This document shows positions 1 to 8,822 of a DNA stretch of 64,000 nucleotides, piece after piece. The DNA comes from Ignavibacteria bacterium (lineage in GTDB: Bacteria > Bacteroidota > Ignavibacteria > Tepidaquicellales > Tepidaquicellaceae): assembly GCA_019187405.1 (NCBI GenBank), contig JABAQZ010000005.1, positions 1-64,000 on the forward strand, written 5' to 3'. The position numbers and the translations under genes were made by a program. The notes beneath the pieces were generated by a model. That model saw nothing but the letters and a program-made list of their open reading frames with translations, was not told the DNA's origin and ran no database searches. How positions within the stretch are numbered: position 1 is the stretch's first letter; each line of letters starts with the position of its first letter.

Positions 1-2
1 AA

Positions 3-107
3 GAAAAATCAATCATGGAAATTACCGGGAGAAGTTTGAAAGTTGTACGCGAATACATTAAATTGTATTATGATTTTTATCCAAAAAAATCAAAGAAAAA
101 CCCATAG
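3..107 (+). CDS. 3' end of an unrecognised gene entering from the left edge
   Basis: One frame stays open from the window edge to a TAG at 105-107 and encodes about 34 residues ending in PKKSKKNP. The peptide is basic, and its MEITGRSLKVVREYIKLYYD stretch looks like a normal C-terminal helix. The family cannot be named from so short a piece. A 7-bp inverted repeat (taggaca, two bases, tgtccta) overlaps the stop codon. It could also be chance open frame, so confidence is low. Confidence 0.3.
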   Translation, partial: EKSIMEITGRSLKVVREYIKLYYDFYPKKSKKNP

Positions 108-120
108 GACAAATGTCCTA

Positions 121-329
121 ATAGTAAGTAAATATTTAATTCGGCTTTTGGTAAATGATGTTAGCGGGAAGGAGGTTGATGTGTTAGTTAATGAAAATAA
201 AAATGTGGATAGTATGAAATTGAGTGGGATGGGAGTAAGTTAGGGAACGGGGTGTATTATTATAAGTTATGAGTGGAATCCAGAAGAAGTAGATTTTCAG
301 AATTGAAAAATATGATAACGCTGAAATGA
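121..329 (+). pseudogene. Relic of a type IX secretion C-terminal sorting domain
   Basis: The frame from about 121 reads IRLLVNDVSGKEVDVLVNE, close to the usual sorting-domain strand (VRLVVYDVLGKEVATLVNE, as in the intact copies near 36260, 38760 and 57150). After a frame change it resumes at 246 as NGVYYYKL and ends with SELKNMITLK and a TGA at 327-329, matching the usual SGVYFYRL...TRKMILIK ending. A frame change and an internal stop separate the pieces. I read it as the tail of a decayed secreted-protein gene; the body of that gene is not recognisable. Confidence 0.6.
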
Positions 330-478
330 GGATTTATTGTTACTAATAAAAATTCACTATCAACATCATTGGGATAATTACTCAATGTTTGAAAACTTGA
401 GAACAATCTTTTTGCAATCATGAAATAGATGAGATCATTAACAAATTTCAAGAATATTTTCATAATGGAGAACTAAAA

Positions 479-1942
479 ATGATAAAAGTAACAAATATTA
501 TTTTAATTTTAACTTTGTATTTTGATGTTTATTCTCAAAATGCATGGTTTGTACAGAATTCGGGGGTAGGGACTACATTAAATTCTGTATATTTTGTCGA
601 CGTTAATACCGGATGGTCTGTTGGCAGTTCCGGGATGATTTTAAAAACCACGAATGGTGGAATGAACTGGCAATTACAAACAAGCGGTACGACTTCTGAC
701 ATTTACGCTATTTATTTTTTAAACAGTTTCACAGGGTGGGTTGCTGGGGATTTTGTACTCTTAAAAACAACAAATGGTGGTACTAGTTGGGAAAATTTAC
801 CTACAAAGGATCTCACTTTTATTTCTTCAATTCAATTTATCAACAAAGATACAGGCTGGGTATCTGGGGCAATGGGAATCTTTAAAACAACTAATGCAGG
901 TACTAATTGGAATTTTCAATACATACACCCTATTTCCTTCCTATGGTCAATAAACATTTTGAATCAACAGACGGGTTGGGCTGCAGGTGATGAAATTATA
1001 GTGAAAACAAACAATGGCGGACAAAGTTGGAATATTGTATTAGATAATGTCTATGCTCCACTATTTTGTATTAAATTTGTAAATCGCGATATGGGTTGGT
1101 CTGTTGGCGCCTATGGAGCCATTTTCAAATCCACAAATGGTGGAGCTAATTGGTTTGACCAATCCGTTAATTCAGATAATTGGTTTTACTTAAATTCGGC
1201 ACATTTCTACAACAGCAGTACAGGATGGCTTGCCGGAGGTGATACAATATATAGCACCACAAACGGAGGTGATAACTGGAGCCGCAATTCTATTGGTAAT
1301 GGGTATGCGTATGCAATAAGTTTTATAGGAAATAATACTGGATGGGCAGTTGGATATGAAGGTATAACCTTGAAAACAACAACAGGAGGTAATTCTTTTT
1401 CAAATTTAAATTTAATAACTTTTATTGAGGGCTTATATGATTCTCAAAGTCATTTGCAGATTGCCGACACACTTACTGTTCAACTAAGAAATTATTATTC
1501 CCCCTATTCCCAAGTGAAAACAGAGAATGGAGTTACATCATCAAATGGTTTTTTTGGTTTAACATTCTTGAATTTGCCAATTGGAGATTACTATTTAGAG
1601 ATAAATCACCGAAATTCAATTGAAACATGGAGCAATCAACCAATTTCATTCTCTCCGATTATCACGACCAGCTTTGACATGTCTAGCTCATCTTCACAAG
1701 CTTATGGTAATAATTTGAAACGCATTGATAACGTCCCCCTAAGATTTGGCATATTCAGCGGAGATGTAAATCAGGAAGGAGTAATAGATTCAACAGATTT
1801 AAGTTTGATAGATAATGACGCATATAATTTTGTAACAGGATATGTCCCGACGGATTTAACAGGTAATAGTTTTGTTGATGGTTCTGATTATTCTATCGCA
1901 GATAATAATTCATTTAATTTTGTAAGTGTAATCAGACCTTAA
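479..1942 (+). CDS. Exported YCF48/BNR-repeat protein with C-terminal dockerin-like module
   Basis: A signal peptide (residues 1 to about 19, hydrophobic core IILILTLYF) is followed by seven repeats of about 44 residues built on TGWxVG...KTTNGGxxW. This is the YCF48/BNR beta-propeller pattern of secreted Bacteroidetes/Ignavibacteria proteins. Residues about 325-415 form a beta-sandwich-like region. The tail has two Asp-rich loops (GDVNQEGVIDSTD and DLTGNSFVDGSD) like a dockerin or EF-hand calcium-binding pair. The ATG at 479 is preceded by ggag at a proper distance. No NYPNPFNP sorting domain follows, so export through type IX secretion is not shown. The same tail occurs in the next gene. Role: probably extracellular binding or adhesion; the ligand is unknown. 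Confidence 0.8.
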   Translation: MIKVTNIILILTLYFDVYSQNAWFVQNSGVGTTLNSVYFVDVNTGWSVGSSGMILKTTNGGMNWQLQTSGTTSDIYAIYFLNSFTGWVAGDFVLLKTTNGGTSWENLPTKDLTFISSIQFINKDTGWVSGAMGIFKTTNAGTNWNFQYIHPISFLWSINILNQQTGWAAGDEIIVKTNNGGQSWNIVLDNVYAPLFCIKFVNRDMGWSVGAYGAIFKSTNGGANWFDQSVNSDNWFYLNSAHFYNSSTGWLAGGDTIYSTTNGGDNWSRNSIGNGYAYAISFIGNNTGWAVGYEGITLKTTTGGNSFSNLNLITFIEGLYDSQSHLQIADTLTVQLRNYYSPYSQVKTENGVTSSNGFFGLTFLNLPIGDYYLEINHRNSIETWSNQPISFSPIITTSFDMSSSSSQAYGNNLKRIDNVPLRFGIFSGDVNQEGVIDSTDLSLIDNDAYNFVTGYVPTDLTGNSFVDGSDYSIADNNSFNFVSVIRP

Positions 1943-2053
1943 TTAACACACTAATATTTGAATTAAAACTAATTTTAAAGTGATCCATCTTGTAGTCGGG
2001 TACTGCATCAGAAAAAAGTTTTTAAAGTTCTTTCTAAAATAATCTAAAGGAAA

Positions 2054-2380
2054 ATGAAAAAAATATATATGAATTACTTGATAAGAATGTTACTAATTCT
2101 TGGAAGCACATTTGGACTTTCTGCAAATTCCTTCAGCGGCACACCTTACTATACAGATAATTTTGATGGTTCTAATGATACGACATCATTGAAGGCAAGA
2201 GGTTATAAGGTTTATTACAGGGGAACGGGAACGCAGGGTGCTGCAACATGGTTTCAAGGAAGCGAAAGTTACTTCCCTGCATTTAATGGACCGGTTACTG
2301 GTTATGTTGCAGCACATTACAGCACAGCAACAAATACGAACAACATTGATAATTGGCTTGTCTTACCAAAAATTCACTAG
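2054..2380 (+). CDS. N-terminal fragment of a frameshifted exported protein (choice-of-anchor J-like)
   Basis: It encodes a signal peptide (MNYLIRMLLILGSTFGLSANS) followed by the first half of a cleaved-adhesin/choice-of-anchor J type domain: YYTDNFDGSND, then a block ending DNWLVLPKI, a characteristic 'NWL..P.I' strand. The frame hits a stop right after this strand, at the A-run near 2369-2373. The domain continues in the next frame (SLEEGDSIFFYSRS), which belongs to the following entry. One missing base in the A-run would explain the break. It could be a real frameshift, programmed slippage, or an assembly error. Confidence 0.65.
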   Translation: MKKIYMNYLIRMLLILGSTFGLSANSFSGTPYYTDNFDGSNDTTSLKARGYKVYYRGTGTQGAATWFQGSESYFPAFNGPVTGYVAAHYSTATNTNNIDNWLVLPKIH

Positions 2381-4836
2381 AGGAAGGTGATTCAATTTTC
2401 TTCTATTCACGGTCAATATTGAACTCAACTTATCCCGATTCGATAAGAGTAATGTACTCATCCGAAGGGGATTCTGTTCCAGAAGCGGCAAGCTGGATTG
2501 AACTTGGAAGATTTAAAGTAAATACTTCGGGTGTGTGGCAAAGAAATGGATTTAGAGCACCTTTAAATGGAGTAAGTGCGAGGTTCGCAATCAGATATAC
2601 AGTTGCCAATGGAGGTCCAACGGGTACTAATTATATAGGTATTGATGCTTTGACGATCGAGAGAACTGATCTATCTTTACTACCCACTACAATAAATATT
2701 ACTTTGGCAATTGAAGCTCTTATAAATCCTTCCTCAAATATGCTATTATTGAAAGATACAGTTACAGCATATTTGCGGGATACGCTTTCGCCCTATACAT
2801 TGAGAGCAAGTTCAAGAGCTGTAATCGATTCCGTAAGTTTAAACGGAAGCTTCATTTTTAATGGTTTAGATTCTGTAAGAAGATACTATATTGTTGTAAG
2901 ATATAAGAATGGAATCGAAACCTGGAGCAGGGGAGGTGGTGAATTAATTATTCCCGGGCAGACATTTAGCTATGATTTCACTACGAGTATTAGCAAAGCG
3001 TTTGGGAATAATCTTGTATTGAGAGGAACAAAATACTGTATATTCAGCGGAGATATAAATCAGGATGGATTTATCGATGCGTCGGATGTAAGTATAATTG
3101 AAAATGATGTTTATAACTTCGTGACAGGATATGTAAACAGCGATTTGAATGGAGATGGATTTGTAGATGGATCCGATTACGCATTTGTAGATAATAATGC
3201 TTTTAATTTCATTAGTGAAGTTACACTAAGGCCTCCGGGCTATTTTATTACATATAACAATGGTATCGTAAACATTCCTAATTCAACTATTATGTATAAC
3301 GGGCAATTATTTGTTGGAAGTATTTCCATCCCCGAAAATAAGATGATTGGAATTGTCAAAGATACAACTGCTTATTTGTATTTTACAGGCATGGGGGATG
3401 TGGATTTAAGTGAAGAATCATCTGATAAAGCATTTATCAAATCATTGTTTACAGATAGAGATTCTTCTAATTTCGATAATGTTGAATTATCTACTGGTAT
3501 CAAAATAGAGGAAACTGGAAATCAATATAAATTTACGAATCTTAAAAAAAGATTTGCAATAGTAAAAAACCAAAATGTAATAAAATATCTTCATCAGAGA
3601 AGTAATCTAATTAACTTAGGAATATTAGACGTTCTAGGAGGTGGAATTTATCAAATCAATTACGATAATATAACAATCCCAGTAACGTCGCTAGTATCCA
3701 CATATGGAGCTACAATGAGATTGATTCCTGTCCCAATATTATGGCCGTACTTAATATCAGTTAATAATGAAGCTATAATGAATGGTGCTGACCCAACACT
3801 TTTAGGAACCTTAAATCTAATAGACTTCTTTTACTTTGTGTTATTTGACTTAAATGATTATACTAATTTTATTGATATTCCTTGTTTAGAATTAATTCTA
3901 AAGCATATGATGGCAGTAATTTTGCAAGGTGGGTATTCAATTGCAGTACAAGCCATTACAAATGACCCACGCCTTTCAAATCAAATATGGCAAGATTTTG
4001 TAAATCAAACATTCTCCAACTACATTGATGCTATAGTAGATTGTATTCTTTTTTTACCTCCCGAACCTGCTACGAAAATGCTCCTTCTAATAAAAAGGAT
4101 TTTTCAAGCGGTGATTACTTTTATCAATCTAACTTCTAATGGCACAATTTTAGATTTTCTAAATTCCAGTGCATTTGCAACCTGGAATCCCACTATTCAG
4201 AATGGATTATTAGCTTACTATCCATTTAATAGTAACTTTTATGATGAAAGCGGTAATGGTAATAACGGTTCACCTATAAATAACCCGGTATTTAGCAATG
4301 ACAGACACGGAGTACCAAGCCATGCATTGCTGCTTAATGGAACAAATCAATTCGTCTCCGTGCCAAGTTTGAATATACTCGATAATCTTGCTATAAGTTT
4401 TTGGGTCAAAACATCACAGTCTGATCCTGATCCTTGGCCATCAGGAATGTTTTTGATTGACAGAGATATCTGCTATGCAGCAAGAGACTGGAGCGTAACA
4501 ATGGGGCTTGGCGGAAAAGTTATTTTAAACACGGGTATGAGTAATCGGGATTCTGTTCTTGTTTCCAGTTCGAGTATAAATAACGGGAACTGGAATCATG
4601 TTGTAATTATTCGAGACGCAAGCAACATGCAAAACAAAATATACATAAATGGAAATTTGAACGCCTCTTGTTCATTTGACAACTTACAGTTTGGGAACAA
4701 TGTCTCAAACATATATTTTGGAGCATCGGTATGTAATACTTATTCCCATGATTTTTGCAATGGTATATTGGATGATATAAGAATTTATAATCGGGCATTG
4801 AATGATTCTGAGATTCAAACTCTGTTTCTTGAGTAA
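2353..4836 (+). CDS. Main part of a frameshifted exported multidomain protein (anchor J half, dockerin-like, LamG-like)
   Basis: In order, it holds the second half of the choice-of-anchor J domain (about 8-105), a beta-sandwich region (115-215), a dockerin-like pair of Asp-rich loops (GDINQDGFIDASD, DLNGDGFVDGSD; 225-285), a 300-residue stretch of unknown function with hydrophobic segments, and a C-terminal LamG/concanavalin-like domain (about 620-827; GLLAYYPFN, DESGNGNNG, ISFWVKT, IYFGAS, DDIRIYNRAL). The listed ATG at 2353 overlaps the upstream fragment out of frame and is unlikely to be a true start, because the signal peptide lies in the preceding frame. Without slippage it would be neither made properly nor exported. 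It shares its middle module with the gene at 479. Confidence 0.7.
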   Translation: MACLTKNSLEEGDSIFFYSRSILNSTYPDSIRVMYSSEGDSVPEAASWIELGRFKVNTSGVWQRNGFRAPLNGVSARFAIRYTVANGGPTGTNYIGIDALTIERTDLSLLPTTINITLAIEALINPSSNMLLLKDTVTAYLRDTLSPYTLRASSRAVIDSVSLNGSFIFNGLDSVRRYYIVVRYKNGIETWSRGGGELIIPGQTFSYDFTTSISKAFGNNLVLRGTKYCIFSGDINQDGFIDASDVSIIENDVYNFVTGYVNSDLNGDGFVDGSDYAFVDNNAFNFISEVTLRPPGYFITYNNGIVNIPNSTIMYNGQLFVGSISIPENKMIGIVKDTTAYLYFTGMGDVDLSEESSDKAFIKSLFTDRDSSNFDNVELSTGIKIEETGNQYKFTNLKKRFAIVKNQNVIKYLHQRSNLINLGILDVLGGGIYQINYDNITIPVTSLVSTYGATMRLIPVPILWPYLISVNNEAIMNGADPTLLGTLNLIDFFYFVLFDLNDYTNFIDIPCLELILKHMMAVILQGGYSIAVQAITNDPRLSNQIWQDFVNQTFSNYIDAIVDCILFLPPEPATKMLLLIKRIFQAVITFINLTSNGTILDFLNSSAFATWNPTIQNGLLAYYPFNSNFYDESGNGNNGSPINNPVFSNDRHGVPSHALLLNGTNQFVSVPSLNILDNLAISFWVKTSQSDPDPWPSGMFLIDRDICYAARDWSVTMGLGGKVILNTGMSNRDSVLVSSSSINNGNWNHVVIIRDASNMQNKIYINGNLNASCSFDNLQFGNNVSNIYFGASVCNTYSHDFCNGILDDIRIYNRALNDSEIQTLFLE

Positions 4837-4939
4837 AGGAAAGTAGGATGTTAAGGTTGTAATGCTTATAGAATAAATGCAATTTTCAATTAGTTCTATA
4901 TCACATGAGTTTACTCCTTAAGTTTGATCTATTGCTACG

Positions 4940-5056
4940 CCTTATTATGTTATAACAGGAGATGCCCAGCAAATTTAATTGGTGATTGTTTGTCTATGGA
5001 TCGGATTATTCTATCATCTACAAGGGCACTTTCTACTTTATAACAGTAATTCGTCC
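4940..5056 (+). pseudogene. Relic of the dockerin-like module
   Basis: The DNA here aligns by eye over its whole length with the end of the gene at 479-1942 (about 1822-1938). Blocks such as acagga, ggatcggattattctat and aacagtaattcgtcct match the codons for VTG, GSDYSI and TVIRP, but no frame is open across it. It is a third copy of the module within 5 kb and has decayed. The flanks (4837-4939 and 5057-5091) hold nothing else I can identify. Confidence 0.55.
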
Positions 5057-5091
5057 TTTTACATACTTGATTGGCTTTTTTGATATGTAAT

Positions 5092-5661
5092 TCAAACCTT
5101 CACCACATCATAAACATCCTTTATTTCAAGTTCACATTCAATCGAACTCAACAAAATCTTATCTCCTACATTCTTAAACTCTTCCAGCAGCCACTTCCCA
5201 TCAGCCTGTCTTCTGTAATGTTCGACATTAATTGCATCCTGCGACACGAGTACGTATTCTTCAAGCGTCGGAATATCTCTGTATAATTTAAATTTCCCTA
5301 CTCGATCATAACTGTGAATGCTCTTTGACAGAACTTCAAAAATAACCCGCGGCTCAAGTGCAGTGTCTTCCTCTTCGTCAAGTAATTTTACATCACCGCA
5401 GTAAACGGAAACATCAGGATATGTGTATAATCCGTTTTCTGAAACATAGACACGCATGTCGCTACCAAATGGAATACAGTTTTTACCCTTTAATTTTCCA
5501 TGTAAAGAGGAAAGAATATTAACTGAAATCATATTATGATTAATGCTCGCTCCTGACATATCAAAAATCTCCCCGTTATAATATTCATGCTTCGTTTCGG
5601 ATTCTCTTTCAAACTTAAGGTACTCTTGAGGGGTAATATATTTTTTTTCTTTAGTTAACAT
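5092..5661 (-). CDS. Uma2 family (DUF820) PD-(D/E)xK nuclease-fold protein
   Basis: The protein begins LTKEKKYITPQEYLKFERES and then gives the Uma2 hallmarks: KHEYYNGEIFDMSGAS, NHNMISVNI, PFGSDMRVYV, YTYPDVSVYCGD (the PD motif), EPRVIFEVLSKS (the ExL/K position) and Y...GKFKLYRDIPTLEEYVLV. I chose the ATG at 5659-5661 because family members start with a short LT/TP...EY segment. An in-frame ATG at 5697 would add 12 unlikely residues. The family is extremely common in cyanobacteria and other bacteria; its biological role is unsettled despite the 'endonuclease' label. It stands alone here, convergent with the preceding secreted-protein genes. Confidence 0.88.
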   Translation of the reverse strand: MLTKEKKYITPQEYLKFERESETKHEYYNGEIFDMSGASINHNMISVNILSSLHGKLKGKNCIPFGSDMRVYVSENGLYTYPDVSVYCGDVKLLDEEEDTALEPRVIFEVLSKSIHSYDRVGKFKLYRDIPTLEEYVLVSQDAINVEHYRRQADGKWLLEEFKNVGDKILLSSIECELEIKDVYDVVKV

Positions 5662-5807
5662 TTGGTTATAACTAAGTATTATGATTTCCAAATTCAATAC
5701 TTTGAACTATGGCATAGTGACCAATTCAATTCATGCAAGTAGTTTTTATAGTGAATATATTTTATGAAGTGAAGTAATAACCGATTCACACACTATAACA
5801 TTTATTA

Positions 5808-6902
5808 CTATACCTTAACCTCAATCTTTCCAACCTTATCTGAACTAAACAAAGTAAACACCGGTACTCCCGGAGCTAAAATCTCTGATATAAATTTCTT
5901 TTCTTTTGCATAAGTTCTTATCAGCCAGTATAAGCTGAATAAAATTATGAGAAACCTTAATACGTAAATTACCTCTGCTGATAATTTTATTCCTGACAAT
6001 ACGAATAAAGATTCAGACAATATTGGAAATGTGAACCAATAATAAATCGAAAATGCTGTGATACCAAACAGCGGAGGAAGTTTATTGGCTGAAGGTTTTA
6101 TTATCAATTCAAGCAGAAAAAAAATAATCGACGAACATGCAGAAAACATTAACATTTTGGCAATCATCAAAAAAACCGGATTATCCGGAGGACCGGCTAC
6201 GATGAAATATGAAAGTACATATCCCGGAAAAAATGACGCGAACAGTTTTCTTAAAAAAGAATGGAATTTATTCTCATAATACTGATCAGCCAAATATGCA
6301 GCCGATGGATTGTAATCATAACAATAAACTGTGCAACCGACACATGGCCTGCAATGCATATTTGGCAATACAATGAAAGGAGATTGTCCGTAGATCCTCT
6401 CGACAGGCAGCACCGGACAAATGCTTGAACAAAATCCTCCTTTACCTTTTATAAATAATCCGCCTATAAACGTAAGGACAACTATAATAAGTATAAGTAT
6501 TGCTGTAGCCTCTCCTGACGAATTGAAAATAATTTTTCTCGATGTAACAAGAATAAATAAAATGGAAAATGCTATCATGTAACCGTATTTCACAAAAATA
6601 GCAGGAGTATTCAATCCTTTTGTAAATCCGAAAATTCTTGGAATCTGATTAATGAATGCAAGCGGACATGAATTTCTCCACAATCCTGGGACGACAACAA
6701 AAACCAGCGGAAGTAAAGGCACCGCAATTTTCCAGAGAATGAATAATCCGGTATCAGGATAAAAAAATAACACATAAGTCAAAGCTAAGGCAATAATTAC
6801 TCCGGCTACTTGAATGAATCTCCACATCGTATCAGAAATCTTTCTTGGTATTTCCATGTATCTTGGAAATAAATTAGTTGAAGAGTTGATAGAGTCTTCC
6901 AT
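5808..6902 (-). CDS. Membrane 4Fe-4S protein, NapH/CcoG-like electron-transfer protein
   Basis: A polytopic membrane protein with about eight hydrophobic segments. Between segments it has C158-x3-C162-P (GGFCSSICPVLPVE) and then C184-x2-C187-x2-C190-x3-C194, a classic single 4Fe-4S ferredoxin motif. C79-P (NSCPLAF) precedes them. This arrangement of transmembrane helices with CxxxCP and a ferredoxin-like motif is that of NapH/NosR/CcoG-type proteins, which pass electrons between the quinone pool and periplasmic or cytoplasmic acceptors. It has fewer Cys motifs than full NosR, and its partner is unknown. It lies downstream of a porin and a radical SAM gene on the same strand but is separated from them by 566 bp, so it probably has its own promoter. 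Confidence 0.7.
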   Translation of the reverse strand: MEDSINSSTNLFPRYMEIPRKISDTMWRFIQVAGVIIALALTYVLFFYPDTGLFILWKIAVPLLPLVFVVVPGLWRNSCPLAFINQIPRIFGFTKGLNTPAIFVKYGYMIAFSILFILVTSRKIIFNSSGEATAILILIIVVLTFIGGLFIKGKGGFCSSICPVLPVERIYGQSPFIVLPNMHCRPCVGCTVYCYDYNPSAAYLADQYYENKFHSFLRKLFASFFPGYVLSYFIVAGPPDNPVFLMIAKMLMFSACSSIIFFLLELIIKPSANKLPPLFGITAFSIYYWFTFPILSESLFVLSGIKLSAEVIYVLRFLIILFSLYWLIRTYAKEKKFISEILAPGVPVFTLFSSDKVGKIEVKV

Positions 6903-7468
6903 CTTGGCAGTTTAATTAAATGAAATACACAGTTATGTGTTGAAATTTAAATTGATGTAATTTATTTAGCGTAAATTTAATAATAAAATTTTTTTTGTCA
7001 ATTTCAATCTTCTTGCCATGATAAAAATCATATTATTCAATGAACACATGTTTAATTGATGGATGCCTAAATTTTAACTTAATCCATTGTTAAGATTCAT
7101 TTTTACAAAAATCTATCACATTAGATTTTTATAAAAGGGAAGTGGTCTCTCGAAATATTTATTACAAAGCGTTTAATCTGAAAGGTATTAAAATATATTA
7201 AAGCAAATAACTCCGGACAAATATTATCTGTATTAACTTTAGATTATATAGTAATTCATAAACACTGACATTAGCAGGGCTATAGGTATTTTACAGCTGA
7301 GTCTATTTACAGCAGAACTGAACTGATTAACCGTAGATTTAAACAGAGTTACAACAAAGTCATTTCAACTTTGCAGATAAACTGAATCAAATTAAAGAAA
7401 AATTTTAAAATGTTTTCCAGCTGTATTAATTGGAATTAATATAGTAAGGTACTAATTATTTATTCGAA
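6903..7468. other. 566-bp gene-free stretch between porin and Fe-S membrane protein
   Basis: No coding frame is convincing here. Two inverted repeats are visible. ATGAT-AAAA-ATCAT at 7018-7031 is an Fnr-like 14-bp palindrome about 120 bp upstream of the Fe-S membrane protein gene. A hairpin at about 7107-7130 has 8-bp arms (aaaaatct/agattttt). The promoter of the 5808-6902 gene should lie here, but I could not place a TAnnTTTG box at a matching distance. Confidence 0.4.
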
Positions 7469-8794
7469 TTATAAAGTAATCATCCCTCCAATAAGAATGA
7501 CATAACTATTAGCATCTCTTACGCTGTGTGTTTCGCCTGGAGCTAAATTCCCACCGCTTATAAAATTCAATGGGACATAACCTTCAGTCATTATAAATTC
7601 TAAAAATAATCTTGAGGATTTTCTTAACAATCCTGAAACTCCAAAGACCAATTGATTTTGTCTTTCCCATGGAGCTCCATCTGGACCTGCAATGAAATTT
7701 GAGAATTCACCGGAAACGGCAATGGGGATTTTCCCTTTATCATTAAACACATATTTAATACCCGCATCGAGAGAAGATACTTTGGATGCCTCATAAATAT
7801 CCAGCGGAGGGTTTGGGTTATGAGTTCCGGGCCATACTTTTGAAGTAATCGCATAACTTCCTTCGACAACTAATTTATTCAAGTAAGAAAATTTCCCATA
7901 AAAAGTATAAGCAGGATTAACAGAGGTTGCTGCAGTAAAATGTGTAATCGGGTAATCTTGATTGTATGCGCTGCCATGGAGATAAGATCCTCCAAGTAAA
8001 AATTCTACGCCTTTTTTGAAAATAATATTATAATTCAAATCAGCCGTGAAATTGTTAAGCTTTGATGGAACGTTAGTAGAATCGCCAACAGGAGTATTCA
8101 TTGCTCTAAACTGTGCTCCGCCCTGAACAAACATTATCGAAGCATTCAGATCCCATTTTTTAAAACCTATCTGAGCTCCGTATCCAAGCCCGCCAAATGC
8201 ATGCCACATAGTAGAATTTGTAAACGGGTTCACACTTCCTGTTTGTCCAAATGGAGCGTTCATTTTTCCTATTGATCCATATAATGGAAATTTTCTTAAA
8301 TCACCGACTGCAATAAATCCTGTTCGCAATTGTAATTGATTTCTTGCGAGTGCTGTAATAGTGCCGGGTGCATAACTTTGTTCAGGATCAAACAGAATGT
8401 CCGCATATATTGCCAACCAGTCGTTCAGCGTACCTGCAAGCATTAAATCAAATGAATGAATTACTGCTTCAGAAACTTCTTTCCCGATTTGGTTTGCTGA
8501 TGTCGGGATTCTCATCAAGTAAGCGAATTTTGAATCGGTGTTCGATTTCTGATAATCTGCAATGGCAATCAAAGAAGAACCAATAGTCAAACTGCCGCTT
8601 TTAATTTCATTATTTTGTCTTGCTTCAAGAAGTATTTCCAATTTTCTTAGATTCTGATTAGGTTCGATCATTTTATAAGAAAAAGGCGAATTGATTCCAA
8701 TAATCCCTGTTGAATCGGAATTAGAATTTTCCTGAGCAAAATTCCGTCCATTGAATAAACTAAATAAAACTACAAACAGCAAAAAGTATTTCAT
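7469..8794 (-). CDS. Outer-membrane beta-barrel porin (LbtU/DUF3573-like)
   Basis: A signal peptide (MKYFLLFVVLFSLFNGRNFAQ) is followed by about 400 residues of alternating amphipathic strands rich in Gly, Asn and aromatics. The protein ends in a membrane-strand pattern (YVILIGGMITL). Early strands include KLEILLEARQNN and SGSLTIGSSLIAIADYQ; the middle carries SIGKMNAPFGQTGS, typical of LbtU-type porins. Function would be passive uptake through the outer membrane; the substrate is unknown. Its start lies only 28 bp behind the stop of the radical SAM gene, so the two are probably cotranscribed from the Crp/Fnr-type promoter near 10190. That shared control makes an aromatic-acid uptake role conceivable, but this is inference. 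Confidence 0.7.
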   Translation of the reverse strand: MKYFLLFVVLFSLFNGRNFAQENSNSDSTGIIGINSPFSYKMIEPNQNLRKLEILLEARQNNEIKSGSLTIGSSLIAIADYQKSNTDSKFAYLMRIPTSANQIGKEVSEAVIHSFDLMLAGTLNDWLAIYADILFDPEQSYAPGTITALARNQLQLRTGFIAVGDLRKFPLYGSIGKMNAPFGQTGSVNPFTNSTMWHAFGGLGYGAQIGFKKWDLNASIMFVQGGAQFRAMNTPVGDSTNVPSKLNNFTADLNYNIIFKKGVEFLLGGSYLHGSAYNQDYPITHFTAATSVNPAYTFYGKFSYLNKLVVEGSYAITSKVWPGTHNPNPPLDIYEASKVSSLDAGIKYVFNDKGKIPIAVSGEFSNFIAGPDGAPWERQNQLVFGVSGLLRKSSRLFLEFIMTEGYVPLNFISGGNLAPGETHSVRDANSYVILIGGMITL

Positions 8795-8822
8795 GATATT
8801 TATTTTTAGGTTATATATTGTT

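Noticed and set aside
43-243. 66-residue open frame as a real gene
   Set aside because: Only its second half resembles a protein, and that half is a piece of a decayed sorting domain; there is no ribosome site or convincing start.
7018-7031. ATGAT-N4-ATCAT as a fourth member of the operator set
   Set aside because: The outer base pair differs (A/T for G/C) and there is no TAnnTTTG box 33 bp away; kept only as a note on the intergenic stretch.
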